Shown here piece by piece: positions 1 through 9,070 of a stretch of DNA of 64,000 nucleotides (its first letter is position 1; each line of letters starts with the position of its first letter). This DNA comes from Algoriphagus halophilus (GTDB lineage Bacteria > Bacteroidota > Bacteroidia > Cytophagales > Cyclobacteriaceae). Where the stretch lies: contig NZ_FSRC01000001.1 of assembly GCF_900129785.1 (NCBI RefSeq), positions 2,170,001 through 2,234,000 on the forward strand. The letters are read 5' to 3'. A program made the position numbers and the translations under genes. The notes under the pieces were generated by a model that ran no database searches, was not told the DNA's origin, and was given only the letters and a program-made list of their open reading frames with translations.

Positions 1-408
1 GATCCTGCTTTACGTGGGGAAAGGCTTCAATTTACCGTGGTAGATAAATTTACCGGTCAACTCGTTGGATCCACTGCGTTTGGAAACTACGTCCCGAGGG
101 ACCAACGTATAGAAATTGGTTGGACCTGGCTAGGAAAAGCAGCCCAAGGAACGGGGATCAACCAGGCGATGAAAAAGGTCATGCTGCAGTATTGCTTTGA
201 AAAATTGAATCTAAAAAGGGTAGAGATCAAAACCGATGTACTGAACCTGCCTGCAAGACATGCCTTGTTGAAGTTGGGAGCAGTGGAAGAAGGGGTACTT
301 CGCAGCCATACCTTGATGGTACATGGCAGAAGAAGGGATACGATCTATTATAGTGTGCTTCCGGAAGAATGGGAGAAAATCAAAAAAAGATCAGGAAACA
401 GGGTTTAA
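1..408 (+). CDS. GNAT family N-acetyltransferase, RimJ/RimL type (5' end missing)
   Basis: The reading frame is open from the first base, so the gene starts outside the window; the internal GTG at 37 is probably not the real start. The visible 135 residues are the C-terminal two thirds of a RimL-like acetyltransferase, which transfers acetyl from acetyl-CoA to an amine or protein N-terminus. Typical features are the IGWTWLGK strand, the acetyl-CoA loop around QGTGINQAMK, then RVEIKTDVLNLPAR and ALLKLGAVEEGVLRSH. The substrate cannot be told. Its stop overlaps the end of the convergent exonuclease gene by 18 bp. Confidence 0.85.
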   Translation, partial: DPALRGERLQFTVVDKFTGQLVGSTAFGNYVPRDQRIEIGWTWLGKAAQGTGINQAMKKVMLQYCFEKLNLKRVEIKTDVLNLPARHALLKLGAVEEGVLRSHTLMVHGRRRDTIYYSVLPEEWEKIKKRSGNRV

Positions 409-1758
409 AACCTGGATTTGTTCCGGAGCAAGTGAGGGAAGGAATTGTTTCAGAATGTAAAAAGTTTCCGGAACAGTGGGAACTGGCTCCAGTTGTTCCA
501 ATATGGATTCCAACTCGGTCATTTCGTTGAAATATCCATAGCTTTTTAAAACTCCCCGGTCAAAAACACATACGGCAATTTCCTGGTCAACCCTCCCCTT
601 AAACCTCACTAGAATCTCACGCTTACTCTCTTCTATCAAATGGATGAATTTCTTGGCATTCCGACTATATTCCTGAGGGGGAAGTTGTGAATTACAGGTA
701 CCCTGACAGCTTAAAAAACCTCCTTCATGGCAAGGAGCTTTTCTCAATCCACATAGTCTTGGACATAGGCCAAACGATTTTATTCCTTCCTTCAAAAATG
801 CATGGGCTTCTTCAGAAGAAAGGAATGATTCCAAAGGCCGTAAGTGCTTTGTTACTTTGGCGATTTGAAACCGGATAAAGCCGGAACCATCTGTGTATTG
901 AAACAAGCCCCACATGGTTTTTGGCAATTTGAGTGCGGAGTTATACTTAGGCCATAAGCGCTTTATTTCCAAGGCCTCTACCAATAATGCCATCATTTCA
1001 GAACCGGTCAATTCCCATTTCAAATCAAATACCTCCGATTTTAGCTTTTGTTTGAGACCAGGCAAAAGGTTACCAGAGAAATGGTTCTTAAACCGCTCCT
1101 TGATATTGATGGCTTTGCCCACATAAATCACTTTTCCACGCTCATTCAGCATGTAATAAACCCCGCATTTTTCGGGGAGTTGCCTGAATTTTGAAAGAGA
1201 AATATTCGGTGGCAAGAAGGCTTCGCCTGAATTCTTTTTTAGGGAAGCAGCAATGATATCAGGCCTTTCCTTGACCATTTCATCAAACAAGATGGCAGTG
1301 GCCCTGGCATCTCCCATCGCACGGTGCCTTGCTAAAATCGGGATATTTCTATGCTCGCAAATTCTTCCCAAGCTATAGGAACTTAGACCCGGAATGACTT
1401 TTCTGGCCAACCGCACGGTACAGAGTTTATCGGCTTTGAACTCCCTACCGAATCTTGCGAAGCTTTCTCTGACAAAGCCATAATCAAAATTGACCGAATG
1501 GGCCACAAACACCCTTCCGTGAAGGAGGTCCCATAATTTCTCCCCAACCTCTTCAAAAGTGGGAGCATTCTGAACCATTCCATTATCTATTCCCGTAAGA
1601 CCCGTGATGTAAATGGGAATGTCTTGCTCTGGATTTAGGAGGGTTTCAAATTCGGCTATGATCTTATCGCCATCATGGATCAATATCGCTATTTCAGTGA
1701 TCCCGCAATTTTTGGCGGTACCTCCTGTAGTTTCTATATCCACGATTGCATATTCCAT
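391..1758 (-). CDS. Exonuclease (DnaQ/epsilon-like) fused to a GIY-YIG nuclease domain
   Basis: 455 residues. Residues 1-170 form a DEDDh 3'-5' exonuclease like the Pol III epsilon subunit: the Exo I motif DIETTGG is at 7-13, a conserved SVNFDYGF motif follows, and HRAMGDA supplies the Exo III His/Asp. Residues about 195-280 form a GIY-YIG domain like the UvrC N-terminus (GVYYML, then VIYVGKAINIKERF). The C-terminal region has a Cys cluster (CPRLCGLRKAPC, CQGTC) as in the Cho/UvrC-like exonuclease fusions found in many bacteria. The likely role is DNA repair or nucleotide excision. It starts at ATG 1758 and is transcribed behind the FAD protein gene. The fold assignment is firm; the pathway is inferred. 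Confidence 0.88.
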   Translation of the reverse strand: MEYAIVDIETTGGTAKNCGITEIAILIHDGDKIIAEFETLLNPEQDIPIYITGLTGIDNGMVQNAPTFEEVGEKLWDLLHGRVFVAHSVNFDYGFVRESFARFGREFKADKLCTVRLARKVIPGLSSYSLGRICEHRNIPILARHRAMGDARATAILFDEMVKERPDIIAASLKKNSGEAFLPPNISLSKFRQLPEKCGVYYMLNERGKVIYVGKAINIKERFKNHFSGNLLPGLKQKLKSEVFDLKWELTGSEMMALLVEALEIKRLWPKYNSALKLPKTMWGLFQYTDGSGFIRFQIAKVTKHLRPLESFLSSEEAHAFLKEGIKSFGLCPRLCGLRKAPCHEGGFLSCQGTCNSQLPPQEYSRNAKKFIHLIEESKREILVRFKGRVDQEIAVCVFDRGVLKSYGYFNEMTELESILEQLEPVPTVPETFYILKQFLPSLAPEQIQVLNPVS

Positions 1759-1816
1759 AGCCCAAGATAAAGAATTGGTAGGAGCTCTTAAGGATCTATG
1801 TCAGGGATTGACACAA

Positions 1817-3403
1817 TCAGTTTACTTTCCTACGATAGGTTTCAATTAATTTTTCGGCACATCGTTCACCATCCATGGCCGCAGAAACGATCCCCCCAGC
1901 ATATCCTGCCCCTTCCCCGCAAGGGTACAGGCGCTTGATCTGAACATGCTCAAAACTCTCCCGATCTCTTGGAATCCTTACGGGAGAAGAGGTTCGGCTT
2001 TCTACACCAATCAACTGGGATTCATTGGTATAATAACCTTTCATTTTTTGGCCAAATGCCTTAAAAGCCATCGCCAGTCTTTCAGCTATAAAATCAGGTA
2101 AAACTTCCCTCATTTCCACCGAGGCCAAGCCCGGCTGGTAGGAAGTATCCAAAAGCGTCGAGCTATTCTTTTTAGTTACAAAATCAATCATTCTCTGCGC
2201 CGGGGCCACTTGGGTTTTACCCCCTAGTTCCCAAGCTTTCCTCTCCACCTCAGCCTGGAACTCCATGGCGGCCAATGGCCCAAAATGCTGATAGGCTGGT
2301 AAATCTTCCAACTCCACTGACACCACGATTCCTGAATTGGCAAACTTACTATCTCTCCTACTTGGACTCATGCCATTGACTACTAGCTCTCCGGGAGCAG
2401 TTGCAGCAGGTACAATGTATCCTCCTGGACACATGCAAAAACTAAATACTCCTCGTTGTTTTCCTTTATAGGAAGTTTGTGTGACCAGTGAATAAGCAGA
2501 GGCAGGTAAATAAGGACCTCGATCCACTTCACAATGATATTGAATTCGGTCGATCAAATTCTGGGAATGTTCAATTCGAACCCCTAGGGCAAAAGGCTTT
2601 GCCTCTATCGTGATTTTTTTATGATGAAGTAAATGGAAGATATCCCGGGCTGAATGTCCGGTAGCCAGGATTACTCCAAGACCTTTGATTTTTTCCTGAT
2701 GTTGGGTAATTACCCCTTTGATTTCATTGCCTTCCAGGATGAAGTCATCCACTCTACAATCAAAATGGATTTCCCCTCCTGCATCCAAGATGGTAGTTCT
2801 AAGGTCCGCAACCAGCTTCGGCAATTTATTGGTGCCAATATGGGGATGTGCATCTACCAAGATCTCTTCCGTGGCGCCGTGGGCTACCAAAATCTCCATG
2901 ATACGCCGTACATCTCCACGTTTCTTGGATCGGGTATACAGCTTTCCATCTGAATAGGTACCGGCCCCACCTTCTCCGAAGCAATAGTTTGAATCTGGAT
3001 TTACCAGGTGATGTTTCGTAATCGCTGCCAGATCCCTTCGCCGGGCCCTGACATCTTTTCCTCTTTCCAGGATGATGGGCCTGACACCAAGTTCAATGGC
3101 TCTTAAGGCAGCAAACAAACCAGCAGGACCAGCTCCCACGATAAGGATGGGATCTTTGGAACTGACATTTTGATAGGTAGGAATATGATCAATTAAGGAA
3201 GGTGCCTTCTCTTTTATAAAAAGTTCTGCTTGGACATTGATTTTAACTTTCCTGCCTCTTGCATCAATGGATCGCTTTACCTGCCGGGCAACCACATCAG
3301 TGGAGTCAATTGGAATCCCTGCCTTCTTTAAAATTGTTTCTTGAAATAGCTGAGGATCATAAGCCTGCTCAGGGCTCAATTGAAGATTGAAATCTTTTTT
3401 CAT
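1817..3403 (-). CDS. Uncharacterised FAD-dependent dehydrogenase (COG2509-like)
   Basis: 528 residues. A short N-terminal domain (about 1-80) precedes a Rossmann FAD-binding motif, ILIVGAGPAGLFAALRA, followed by the ERG motif LERGKDVRARRRD. GEGGAGTYSDGKLYTR and the C-terminal YPCGEGAGYAGGIVSAAMDG are hallmarks of the family of soluble FAD-dependent oxidoreductases with unknown substrate. Length is normal and the start is ATG 3403. No membrane segment or signal peptide is visible. It lies 58 bp upstream of the exonuclease gene on the same strand, so the two may be co-transcribed. Confidence 0.85.
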   Translation of the reverse strand: MKKDFNLQLSPEQAYDPQLFQETILKKAGIPIDSTDVVARQVKRSIDARGRKVKINVQAELFIKEKAPSLIDHIPTYQNVSSKDPILIVGAGPAGLFAALRAIELGVRPIILERGKDVRARRRDLAAITKHHLVNPDSNYCFGEGGAGTYSDGKLYTRSKKRGDVRRIMEILVAHGATEEILVDAHPHIGTNKLPKLVADLRTTILDAGGEIHFDCRVDDFILEGNEIKGVITQHQEKIKGLGVILATGHSARDIFHLLHHKKITIEAKPFALGVRIEHSQNLIDRIQYHCEVDRGPYLPASAYSLVTQTSYKGKQRGVFSFCMCPGGYIVPAATAPGELVVNGMSPSRRDSKFANSGIVVSVELEDLPAYQHFGPLAAMEFQAEVERKAWELGGKTQVAPAQRMIDFVTKKNSSTLLDTSYQPGLASVEMREVLPDFIAERLAMAFKAFGQKMKGYYTNESQLIGVESRTSSPVRIPRDRESFEHVQIKRLYPCGEGAGYAGGIVSAAMDGERCAEKLIETYRRKVN

Positions 3404-3521
3404 GGTAAGGTATTTATCCTTAAATAGCCCACAAAGATAGCTATTCAGCCAAGCTTATACCAAGTAATTCCATGCACTGAATCAAAAAATAGGGAATTAT
3501 GAAAATGCATGGCTCAAGACC

Positions 3522-3558
3522 ATAAAAAAAAGGAAAACGCTAATGCACATTTTCCTTT
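3522..3558 (-). terminator. Rho-independent terminator of the 4,6-dehydratase gene
   Basis: On the minus strand AAAGGAAAA (3550-3558) pairs with TTTTCCTTT (3529-3537) across a 12-base loop and is followed by an uninterrupted T tract (3522-3528). It sits about 25 bp past the dehydratase stop codon. Confidence 0.75.
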
Positions 3559-3583
3559 CATAAGATTCCTTTCAATTGAACGA

Positions 3584-5494
3584 TCAATTCAATCGATCCA
3601 GCACTTCAAACCTGGATGAATTGGAAATAAATTCCGGTACAATCACTTTTAAATGACCTACCAGATCATTTTCAGAGTTTTTACCGATCAAATTCATAAA
3701 TAGTTCTATTTGCCCATCGATTTTGTGGTAAGCAGCTGGAGCCACCTGGGCAATCTTGATTTTCGGATGGTGTGTAATTTTCACTGTCTCAAAATCGTTT
3801 AACAGCTCCTCATACAACTTCTCTCCTTCTCTTAAGCCAGAGAATACAATTTTGATATCCTCATCCACTTTTTTCCCTGAAAGCTGGATCATTTTCTTGG
3901 CCAAATCCAGAATTTTCACCGGCTGCCCCATGTCAAAGACATAAATCTCTCCCCCTTCACCCATCACACCTGCTTCCAACACCAATTGACAGGCCTCTGG
4001 AATAGTCATGAAATACCGAGTGATATCAGGGTGAGTCACCGTAATTGGCCCCCCATGGAGAATCTGTTTTTTAAACAGGGGAATTACCGATCCATTGGAA
4101 CCTAAAACATTTCCGAAACGGGTGGTTATAAACTTGGTATGGTATTTTTTGTGGTTTCTTTCCAGATACTCATTCAAAGCTTGGACATACATTTCCGCAG
4201 TCCGCTTACTGGCCCCCATCACATTGGTAGGATTCACCGCTTTATCTGTAGATACAAAAACGAATTTATCTACTTGGGAAAGTACGGAAAGATCAGCTAA
4301 AATCTTGGTGCCGATTACATTGGCATGAACCGCCTCTTCTGGATAATTTTCCATCATCGGCACATGTTTATAGGCGGCGGCATGGAAAACCACCTGAGGT
4401 TTGTAAGTTCTGAAAACCTCTTTCATTTTCTTCTTATTCCTTACATCACCAAGAATGATCTTGATAGGACAATTAGGCCATTTTTCTTTGAACTCTTGTT
4501 CCACATCATATAGTGCAGACTCAGCGATGTCCAATAAGATCAACAGTTTAGGTTCATAATGGGAAATCTGTCTACAAAGCTCTGAGCCAATGGAACCTGC
4601 AGCTCCTGTCACTAAAACCACCTTATCGATGAGATCTTCCTGAATTCTTGGATTATCCAAACGAATTTGTTCCCTGCTGAGAAGGTCCTCAATTTTTATT
4701 TCACGGATAGCCCCGGCAGTCAACCCTCCATTGATCCATTGGTCCACGGGTGGAACGATAGAAACTGAGACCTTTAATCGGAGGCACTCATCGATGATCT
4801 CATTTTTTCGCTGAACAGAAAGATCCCTTACAGCAATAATCAACTCAGTGATATGATTATCCTTAACTAATTTCTCTAATTCAGTTAAGCCTCTGAAAAT
4901 CCTTTTTCCATCAATGTTTTTCCCTTCCTTTTTGGGATCATCATCCAAGAAAGCTACCGTATTGAACAAGCTTTTACTGTCTCTTTTAATAGCCTCCTGC
5001 GCAATAATACCAGCTTCTCCAGCACCGAAAATGATCCCGTTTTTCATCTCCCGGGCGGTAATCCCATTTTTCAGATAAACAAATAGCTCTTTGACCAACA
5101 GGCGATAGAATATCAGCATGAACATAGCCGATAAACTGGCGATGATCAATACGGAAGTTGGAAGTAAGAACCTATCATTTAGGAAATTGCCATGGAAAAA
5201 ATTCAAGAAAAGGAATAATACGAAGTTGATGATGACCGTTTTAAAGATATTCGAACCATCTCTGAATCCCGTATGTCTCACAATTCCCTCATAACTTCTT
5301 GTGTTTTGCATCACCAGAAGACCGCCTACCATAAATGTAAAGGAGCCTGCAAAAGCGTCGTTTTGCTCGATTAGTGCTAATTCAAAATTGAATCGGACTA
5401 AGTATCCAAAAAGGGCACACTGCAATAAGATAAAAGAGTCAAGGGTGGCTATAATCCATCGAGGAAGAATTTTTAGCCTTGTTAAAAAATTCAT
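3584..5494 (-). CDS. Membrane-bound nucleotide-sugar 4,6-dehydratase (WbpM/FlaA1/PglF/CapD type)
   Basis: 636 residues. About four hydrophobic segments lie in residues 10-135, then a CoA-binding-like Rossmann region (GIIFGAGEAGIIAQEA, about 153-168), then the SDR catalytic domain with GAAGSIGSELCRQ (about 297) and VSTDKAVNPTNVMGASK. The usual catalytic Tyr is replaced by Met four residues before the Lys (MGASK), as in the large WbpM-type enzymes. Family members convert UDP-GlcNAc to UDP-4-keto-6-deoxy-GlcNAc, the first step toward bacillosamine, QuiNAc, FucNAc or AADGal. The aminotransferase and initiating transferase just upstream fit this. It has its own terminator at 3522-3558. Exact product sugar is not determinable. 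Confidence 0.92.
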   Translation of the reverse strand: MNFLTRLKILPRWIIATLDSFILLQCALFGYLVRFNFELALIEQNDAFAGSFTFMVGGLLVMQNTRSYEGIVRHTGFRDGSNIFKTVIINFVLFLFLNFFHGNFLNDRFLLPTSVLIIASLSAMFMLIFYRLLVKELFVYLKNGITAREMKNGIIFGAGEAGIIAQEAIKRDSKSLFNTVAFLDDDPKKEGKNIDGKRIFRGLTELEKLVKDNHITELIIAVRDLSVQRKNEIIDECLRLKVSVSIVPPVDQWINGGLTAGAIREIKIEDLLSREQIRLDNPRIQEDLIDKVVLVTGAAGSIGSELCRQISHYEPKLLILLDIAESALYDVEQEFKEKWPNCPIKIILGDVRNKKKMKEVFRTYKPQVVFHAAAYKHVPMMENYPEEAVHANVIGTKILADLSVLSQVDKFVFVSTDKAVNPTNVMGASKRTAEMYVQALNEYLERNHKKYHTKFITTRFGNVLGSNGSVIPLFKKQILHGGPITVTHPDITRYFMTIPEACQLVLEAGVMGEGGEIYVFDMGQPVKILDLAKKMIQLSGKKVDEDIKIVFSGLREGEKLYEELLNDFETVKITHHPKIKIAQVAPAAYHKIDGQIELFMNLIGKNSENDLVGHLKVIVPEFISNSSRFEVLDRLN

Positions 5495-5553
5495 AGTAAA
5501 ACTTTTGTCAAATGATCAATATTTGAATTCAAACATTTTTTAACCAGAGTAAG

Positions 5554-5561
5554 CAAATATA
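5554..5561 (-). promoter_or_regulatory. Candidate -7 element upstream of the 4,6-dehydratase
   Basis: The minus strand reads TATATTTG, an exact match to the Bacteroidota TAnnTTTG -7 element, about 60 bp upstream of the ATG at 5494. No clear TTG is present at the expected -33 distance, so support is partial. A second match, TAAGTTTG, occurs about 115 bp further upstream. Confidence 0.35.
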
Positions 5562-5692
5562 TAATTATTTCTTAAGAAAATTACCATTCCGCCAAAGGAC
5601 CTTCAGTATTTTTCATTTAAATCCAATAATATTTTGCATTATTCGTATAATTAAAAATGGTTCTGATGACATTGCAAACTTACCACCTTTCA

Positions 5693-5721
5693 ACTTAGAA
5701 ATTAATCTTATTGTTCTAAGT
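5693..5721. repeat. Inverted repeat ACTTAGAA-N13-TTCTAAGT
   Basis: Perfect 8-bp arms (5693-5700 and 5714-5721) around a 13-base AT-rich loop, 10 bp past the stop of the PglC-like transferase gene and upstream of the dehydratase gene. There is no T tract on either side, so it may be an mRNA hairpin or an operator rather than an intrinsic terminator. Confidence 0.4.
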
Positions 5722-5731
5722 ACGAAAAATT

Positions 5732-6370
5732 TTATTGGAGTGGATTGTTCACCACACGTTTTGCTGGGGATCCGGTAAACTTTTCCGAACTGACATGCCC
5801 CTTTTGGGTGATTCCTTTTCCAGCCAGTACATTAAAAAATGTCTCAAATAAAATCCTCATATCCAGCTGAAAAGAGCAATTAGTTACATATTCTACATCG
5901 TACTCAAATTTCTTTTCCCAGGAAATGGCATTTCTACCATTAATTTGAGCCCAGCCAGTAACTCCTGGTCTTAGTTCATGCCGCTTACTTTGCTCTTCTG
6001 AATACAAATACAGATACTCTCTAAGTAAAGGTCTCGGCCCTATCATACTCATGTCTCCCTTCAGCACATTAATCAATTGGGGAATTTCATCCAATGAACT
6101 AGCCCTGACCCATTTTCCCAATGGATTGATTCTTTGATTATCCGGTAATAAGAAACCAGATTCATCATAGGCATCATTCATTGTTTTGAACTTGAGTATA
6201 TAAAATAGTTTGCCGTTGAGGCCTGGTCTGACTTGTGAAAAAATGGGAGAGGATCTATAATACACCCCTAATACAAGATAGAGTAGGATAAAAACTGGAG
6301 AAAGTGCAATAAGCATTAAAAAGGATATGAGAATATCCAATGGCCTCTTTATGTACTTCTTATAAATCAC
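5732..6370 (-). CDS. Initiating sugar-1-phosphate transferase, PglC/WcfS-like (PF02397)
   Basis: Bacterial sugar transferase that moves a sugar-1-phosphate from a UDP-sugar to undecaprenyl phosphate at the inner membrane. One N-terminal hydrophobic hairpin is followed by the catalytic region: VRPGLNGKLFYILKFKTM, ASSLDEIPQLINVLKGDMS, GPRPLL and RPGVTGWAQINGRN. The GWAQINGRN ending and the short length (212 residues) point to the PglC/WcfS subgroup. The frame can be extended to a TTG at 6415, but that overlaps the aminotransferase by 44 bp. The GTG at 6370 starts one base after the aminotransferase stop and gives the usual family start (xIYKKYIKRPLD), so I chose it. Coupled to the aminotransferase. 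Confidence 0.9.
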   Translation of the reverse strand: MIYKKYIKRPLDILISFLMLIALSPVFILLYLVLGVYYRSSPIFSQVRPGLNGKLFYILKFKTMNDAYDESGFLLPDNQRINPLGKWVRASSLDEIPQLINVLKGDMSMIGPRPLLREYLYLYSEEQSKRHELRPGVTGWAQINGRNAISWEKKFEYDVEYVTNCSFQLDMRILFETFFNVLAGKGITQKGHVSSEKFTGSPAKRVVNNPLQ

Positions 6371-6371
6371 T

Positions 6372-7511
6372 CTAGAAATAACTTTTTTGAATTTCCTTCT
6401 CGATGATTCCAACAATTTCCTGTTGCTGGTCCATAGTCAAACTGGATGAACTGGGTAGGCAAAGCCCATTACTAAATAATTTCTCAGCTACTCTCCCTCC
6501 ATAAAATGGAGCTCTTTTAAATACAGGCTGCAAATGAAGAGGTTTCCACAAAAACCTGGTTTCAATTCCATTATTCAATAAAACAGACCTTATTCGATCA
6601 TTAGAAAAACCTGTTTTCTCCTCATCGATTAATATAGTGGTCAGCCAATAATTGGATTCACTTTCACTTCTTTCCTGATGAAAGGATATCCCAGGAAAAT
6701 CAGCTAATAAATTTCTATATCGAGTATTGATTTCTCTTCTTCTCTTGACAAAACTTTCCAGCTTTTCAAGCTGAGCCAATCCTACGGCTGCCGTCAAGTT
6801 GTTCATCTTGTAATTGTATCCAATCTCAAGATGCTGGTAATAGGGCAGGTCTTCTCTTGCTTGAGTAGATAAGTGTGCAGCTTTTTGAATTAACTCCGTA
6901 TTGTTGGCGATAATCGCTCCTCCCCCACCTGAAGTAATGATTTTGTTTCCATTAAAGGAAAAGATCCCAATATCTGCGAAAGTACCACAGGATTTTCCTT
7001 CGTATTTACTGCCCACTGCCTCTGCCGCATCTTCTATCACTGGGATATTGTACTTATTGGCAACCTCCATCAGTTCATTGATTTTGGCAGGCATTCCAAA
7101 TAGGTGCACCAATACAATGGCTTTCGGCTTTTTCCCTAAGGCAATACGAGACAGAATGGCATCTTCCAATATCTCCGGAGAGATATTCCAGGTATCTATT
7201 TCACTATCCACGAAAATAGGTTGAGCTCCCAAATAAACGATTGGGTTTGCGGAGGCACAAAAAGTAAAAGACTGGCAGATCACCTCATCCCCAGGTTCTA
7301 CCCCTACTAATACCATGGCTAAATGGAGCGCAGAAGTACCTGAGTTCAGGGCTACAGCCTGATGTGTCTTGATCTTTTTGGAAAGTTTGTTTTGAAATTT
7401 ATTAATAAAGGCCCCAAAAGTAGCCAAGTTACCCGATGCTATAGCCTGTTCAGTATAACACTTTTCATTACCTTCAAATACCGGAAAGGAAAGAGGGATT
7501 CTGTACGCCAT
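6372..7511 (-). CDS. DegT/DnrJ/EryC1/StrS-type PLP aminotransferase (PglE/WcfR-like)
   Basis: 379 residues, normal for sugar aminotransferases. The PLP Lys lies in SFNGNKIITSGGGG; HLFGMPA and EDAAEAVGS carry the cofactor-ring Asp; substrate-loop residues are in HLEIGYNYKMNNLTAAVG. It should aminate a 4-keto-6-deoxy nucleotide sugar with glutamate as donor, using the product of the dehydratase at 3584-5494. No sugar N-acetyltransferase (PglD-like) lies beside it, so the product may stay a free 4-amino sugar, as in the WcfR/AADGal pathway of Bacteroides fragilis PSA. That last point is inference. Confidence 0.9.
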   Translation of the reverse strand: MAYRIPLSFPVFEGNEKCYTEQAIASGNLATFGAFINKFQNKLSKKIKTHQAVALNSGTSALHLAMVLVGVEPGDEVICQSFTFCASANPIVYLGAQPIFVDSEIDTWNISPEILEDAILSRIALGKKPKAIVLVHLFGMPAKINELMEVANKYNIPVIEDAAEAVGSKYEGKSCGTFADIGIFSFNGNKIITSGGGGAIIANNTELIQKAAHLSTQAREDLPYYQHLEIGYNYKMNNLTAAVGLAQLEKLESFVKRRREINTRYRNLLADFPGISFHQERSESESNYWLTTILIDEEKTGFSNDRIRSVLLNNGIETRFLWKPLHLQPVFKRAPFYGGRVAEKLFSNGLCLPSSSSLTMDQQQEIVGIIEKEIQKSYF

Positions 7512-7642
7512 GTATTAATATAGTGTAAAACTTTTCTAAACATACTACTTAAAGTACAAAATCCCAACACTGAATAATGAATGTACAGCTACTATAAAGG
7601 CAGATTTGCTAAAAAATTAAGTAAATCGGAGGTTCGAATCCA

Positions 7643-8800
7643 TTAATTTAAATTGATAGTACTGTCCTTAAGACCTTCTCTATCTACCGTAGCTTTTCTT
7701 TTTTTCTTAGTTCCTTTCTCTCTGATTTCCAATACCCTAGGAGAAAGATCCACTTTTTTCTTCACATATTTGATAGTGACTTGATCCAGCCTCCAACCCA
7801 AAATAATTACGATACACGAGATCAATGGAAGAACTAAATTATCTGAGAAATCTTTTAAAACAAAAACCAATAAAATTATTGTAAACTGCAAAAAACCTAA
7901 TAGCAAAGCGACTTGATTATGCTTAAGGCCCATTCTCATTAAGAAATGGTGCACATGGGATTTGTCGGGGCTCATGGGGCCTTTTCCTTGAGATATCCTT
8001 CTGGCAAAAACTCTTGCCATATCATACAAAGGATAAATCATCAAGGCGACAGAGATGCCAAAAGTAGGCTCAAATTTCATAAAAGCTCCTTCCGGTAAGC
8101 CTTCATTGATTTCCATAAAAGCAATTATTAAGGTTCCTAAGGTAAAGCCTAAAGTCAATGAACCCGTATCACCCATAAATATTTTGGCAGGATGCCAATT
8201 GAAAACCAAAAAGGCGAGAATACCTCCCAAAAATGTAAAACTTATCAAGGCATAACTTTCCACCCCTTGAATATAAAACCAGGATCCTAGCAAGCTGAGT
8301 GAAATAACAGCAATAGTTCCTGCCAGGCCATCCAATCCGTCGATTAGATTGAATCCATTTGTTAATGCCAATAGAACCAAGGTAGAAAAGGAATAACTTG
8401 CAAATAGATTCAATTCTTGAATCCCAAGGAAGCCATGAAAACTTCGGATACGAATATCCGCAACCACCACGACTAATAAAACAGAGATCAATTGGCCTAG
8501 CAATTTCTTGGAAGCTCTCAATTCCACAAAATCATCCCTCAACCCTACAAAAAACATCAATAAGATTCCACCATACACATATCGAATATCAGGTAATGAA
8601 AATTGCCAGATCCAGATTCCCAAAGAAATGGTCGCCGCCATAAAGAACCCGATCCCCCCCATGGATGGAACCACATGTTGATGAATTTTTCTACCACCTG
8701 GGGAATCTGACAACTTATATTTGGTAAAAAGTTGAATCAGTACCGGGAAAAATAAGACTGCTGTGGCAAAAGATGATAAAAATGCGAGTATATAATACAT
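7643..8800 (-). CDS. Undecaprenyl-phosphate N-acetylhexosamine-1-phosphate transferase (WecA/MraY family)
   Basis: About 385 residues with roughly ten transmembrane segments. Family motifs present: LRDDFVEL (Mg-binding Asp pair), NGFNLIDGLDGLAG, NWHPAKIFMGDTGSL and the cytoplasmic SHVHHFLMRMG His motif typical of WecA-type enzymes that load GlcNAc-1-P or a related sugar on undecaprenyl phosphate. The open frame begins at a TTG (8830), but the ATG at 8800 directly starts the first membrane helix and is the better start. The C-terminal tail is basic. It is divergent from the two WcaJ-like transferases. Confidence 0.9.
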   Translation of the reverse strand: MYYILAFLSSFATAVLFFPVLIQLFTKYKLSDSPGGRKIHQHVVPSMGGIGFFMAATISLGIWIWQFSLPDIRYVYGGILLMFFVGLRDDFVELRASKKLLGQLISVLLVVVVADIRIRSFHGFLGIQELNLFASYSFSTLVLLALTNGFNLIDGLDGLAGTIAVISLSLLGSWFYIQGVESYALISFTFLGGILAFLVFNWHPAKIFMGDTGSLTLGFTLGTLIIAFMEINEGLPEGAFMKFEPTFGISVALMIYPLYDMARVFARRISQGKGPMSPDKSHVHHFLMRMGLKHNQVALLLGFLQFTIILLVFVLKDFSDNLVLPLISCIVIILGWRLDQVTIKYVKKKVDLSPRVLEIREKGTKKKRKATVDREGLKDSTINLN

Positions 8801-9070
8801 GTAAATTGGTTTAGACTGACAAAAAAACAAAAATAAGGCCCATTTATGAAAACATTTCCAACTTTAAACGGATTTAACTATAAAATGGCAACAGATTTGA
8901 ACTGTTTTTTTTTGAAATAATTTTAAAAAAGAAAGTCAGAAGCTATTTAAAACACCAACTGCAATTTTATGTATTTACAAATATTCAGCCTTTCTTTTTG
9001 AAATAATTTCAATAATCCCGAATTTTATTGTTTTAATTTATTAAAAATATTAAAAACAGGTTTTTTTACT

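Noticed and set aside
6371..6415. TTG start giving a 227-residue PglC-like transferase
   Set aside because: It overlaps the aminotransferase by 44 bp, and the extra residues do not occur in typical family members. GTG 6370 is preferred.
8887..8912. Terminator-like hairpin AACAG-N7-CTGTT followed by a T run
   Set aside because: There is no plus-strand gene upstream of it; the stem has only five pairs. It lies in the divergent leader region between the WecA-like and WcaJ-like genes.
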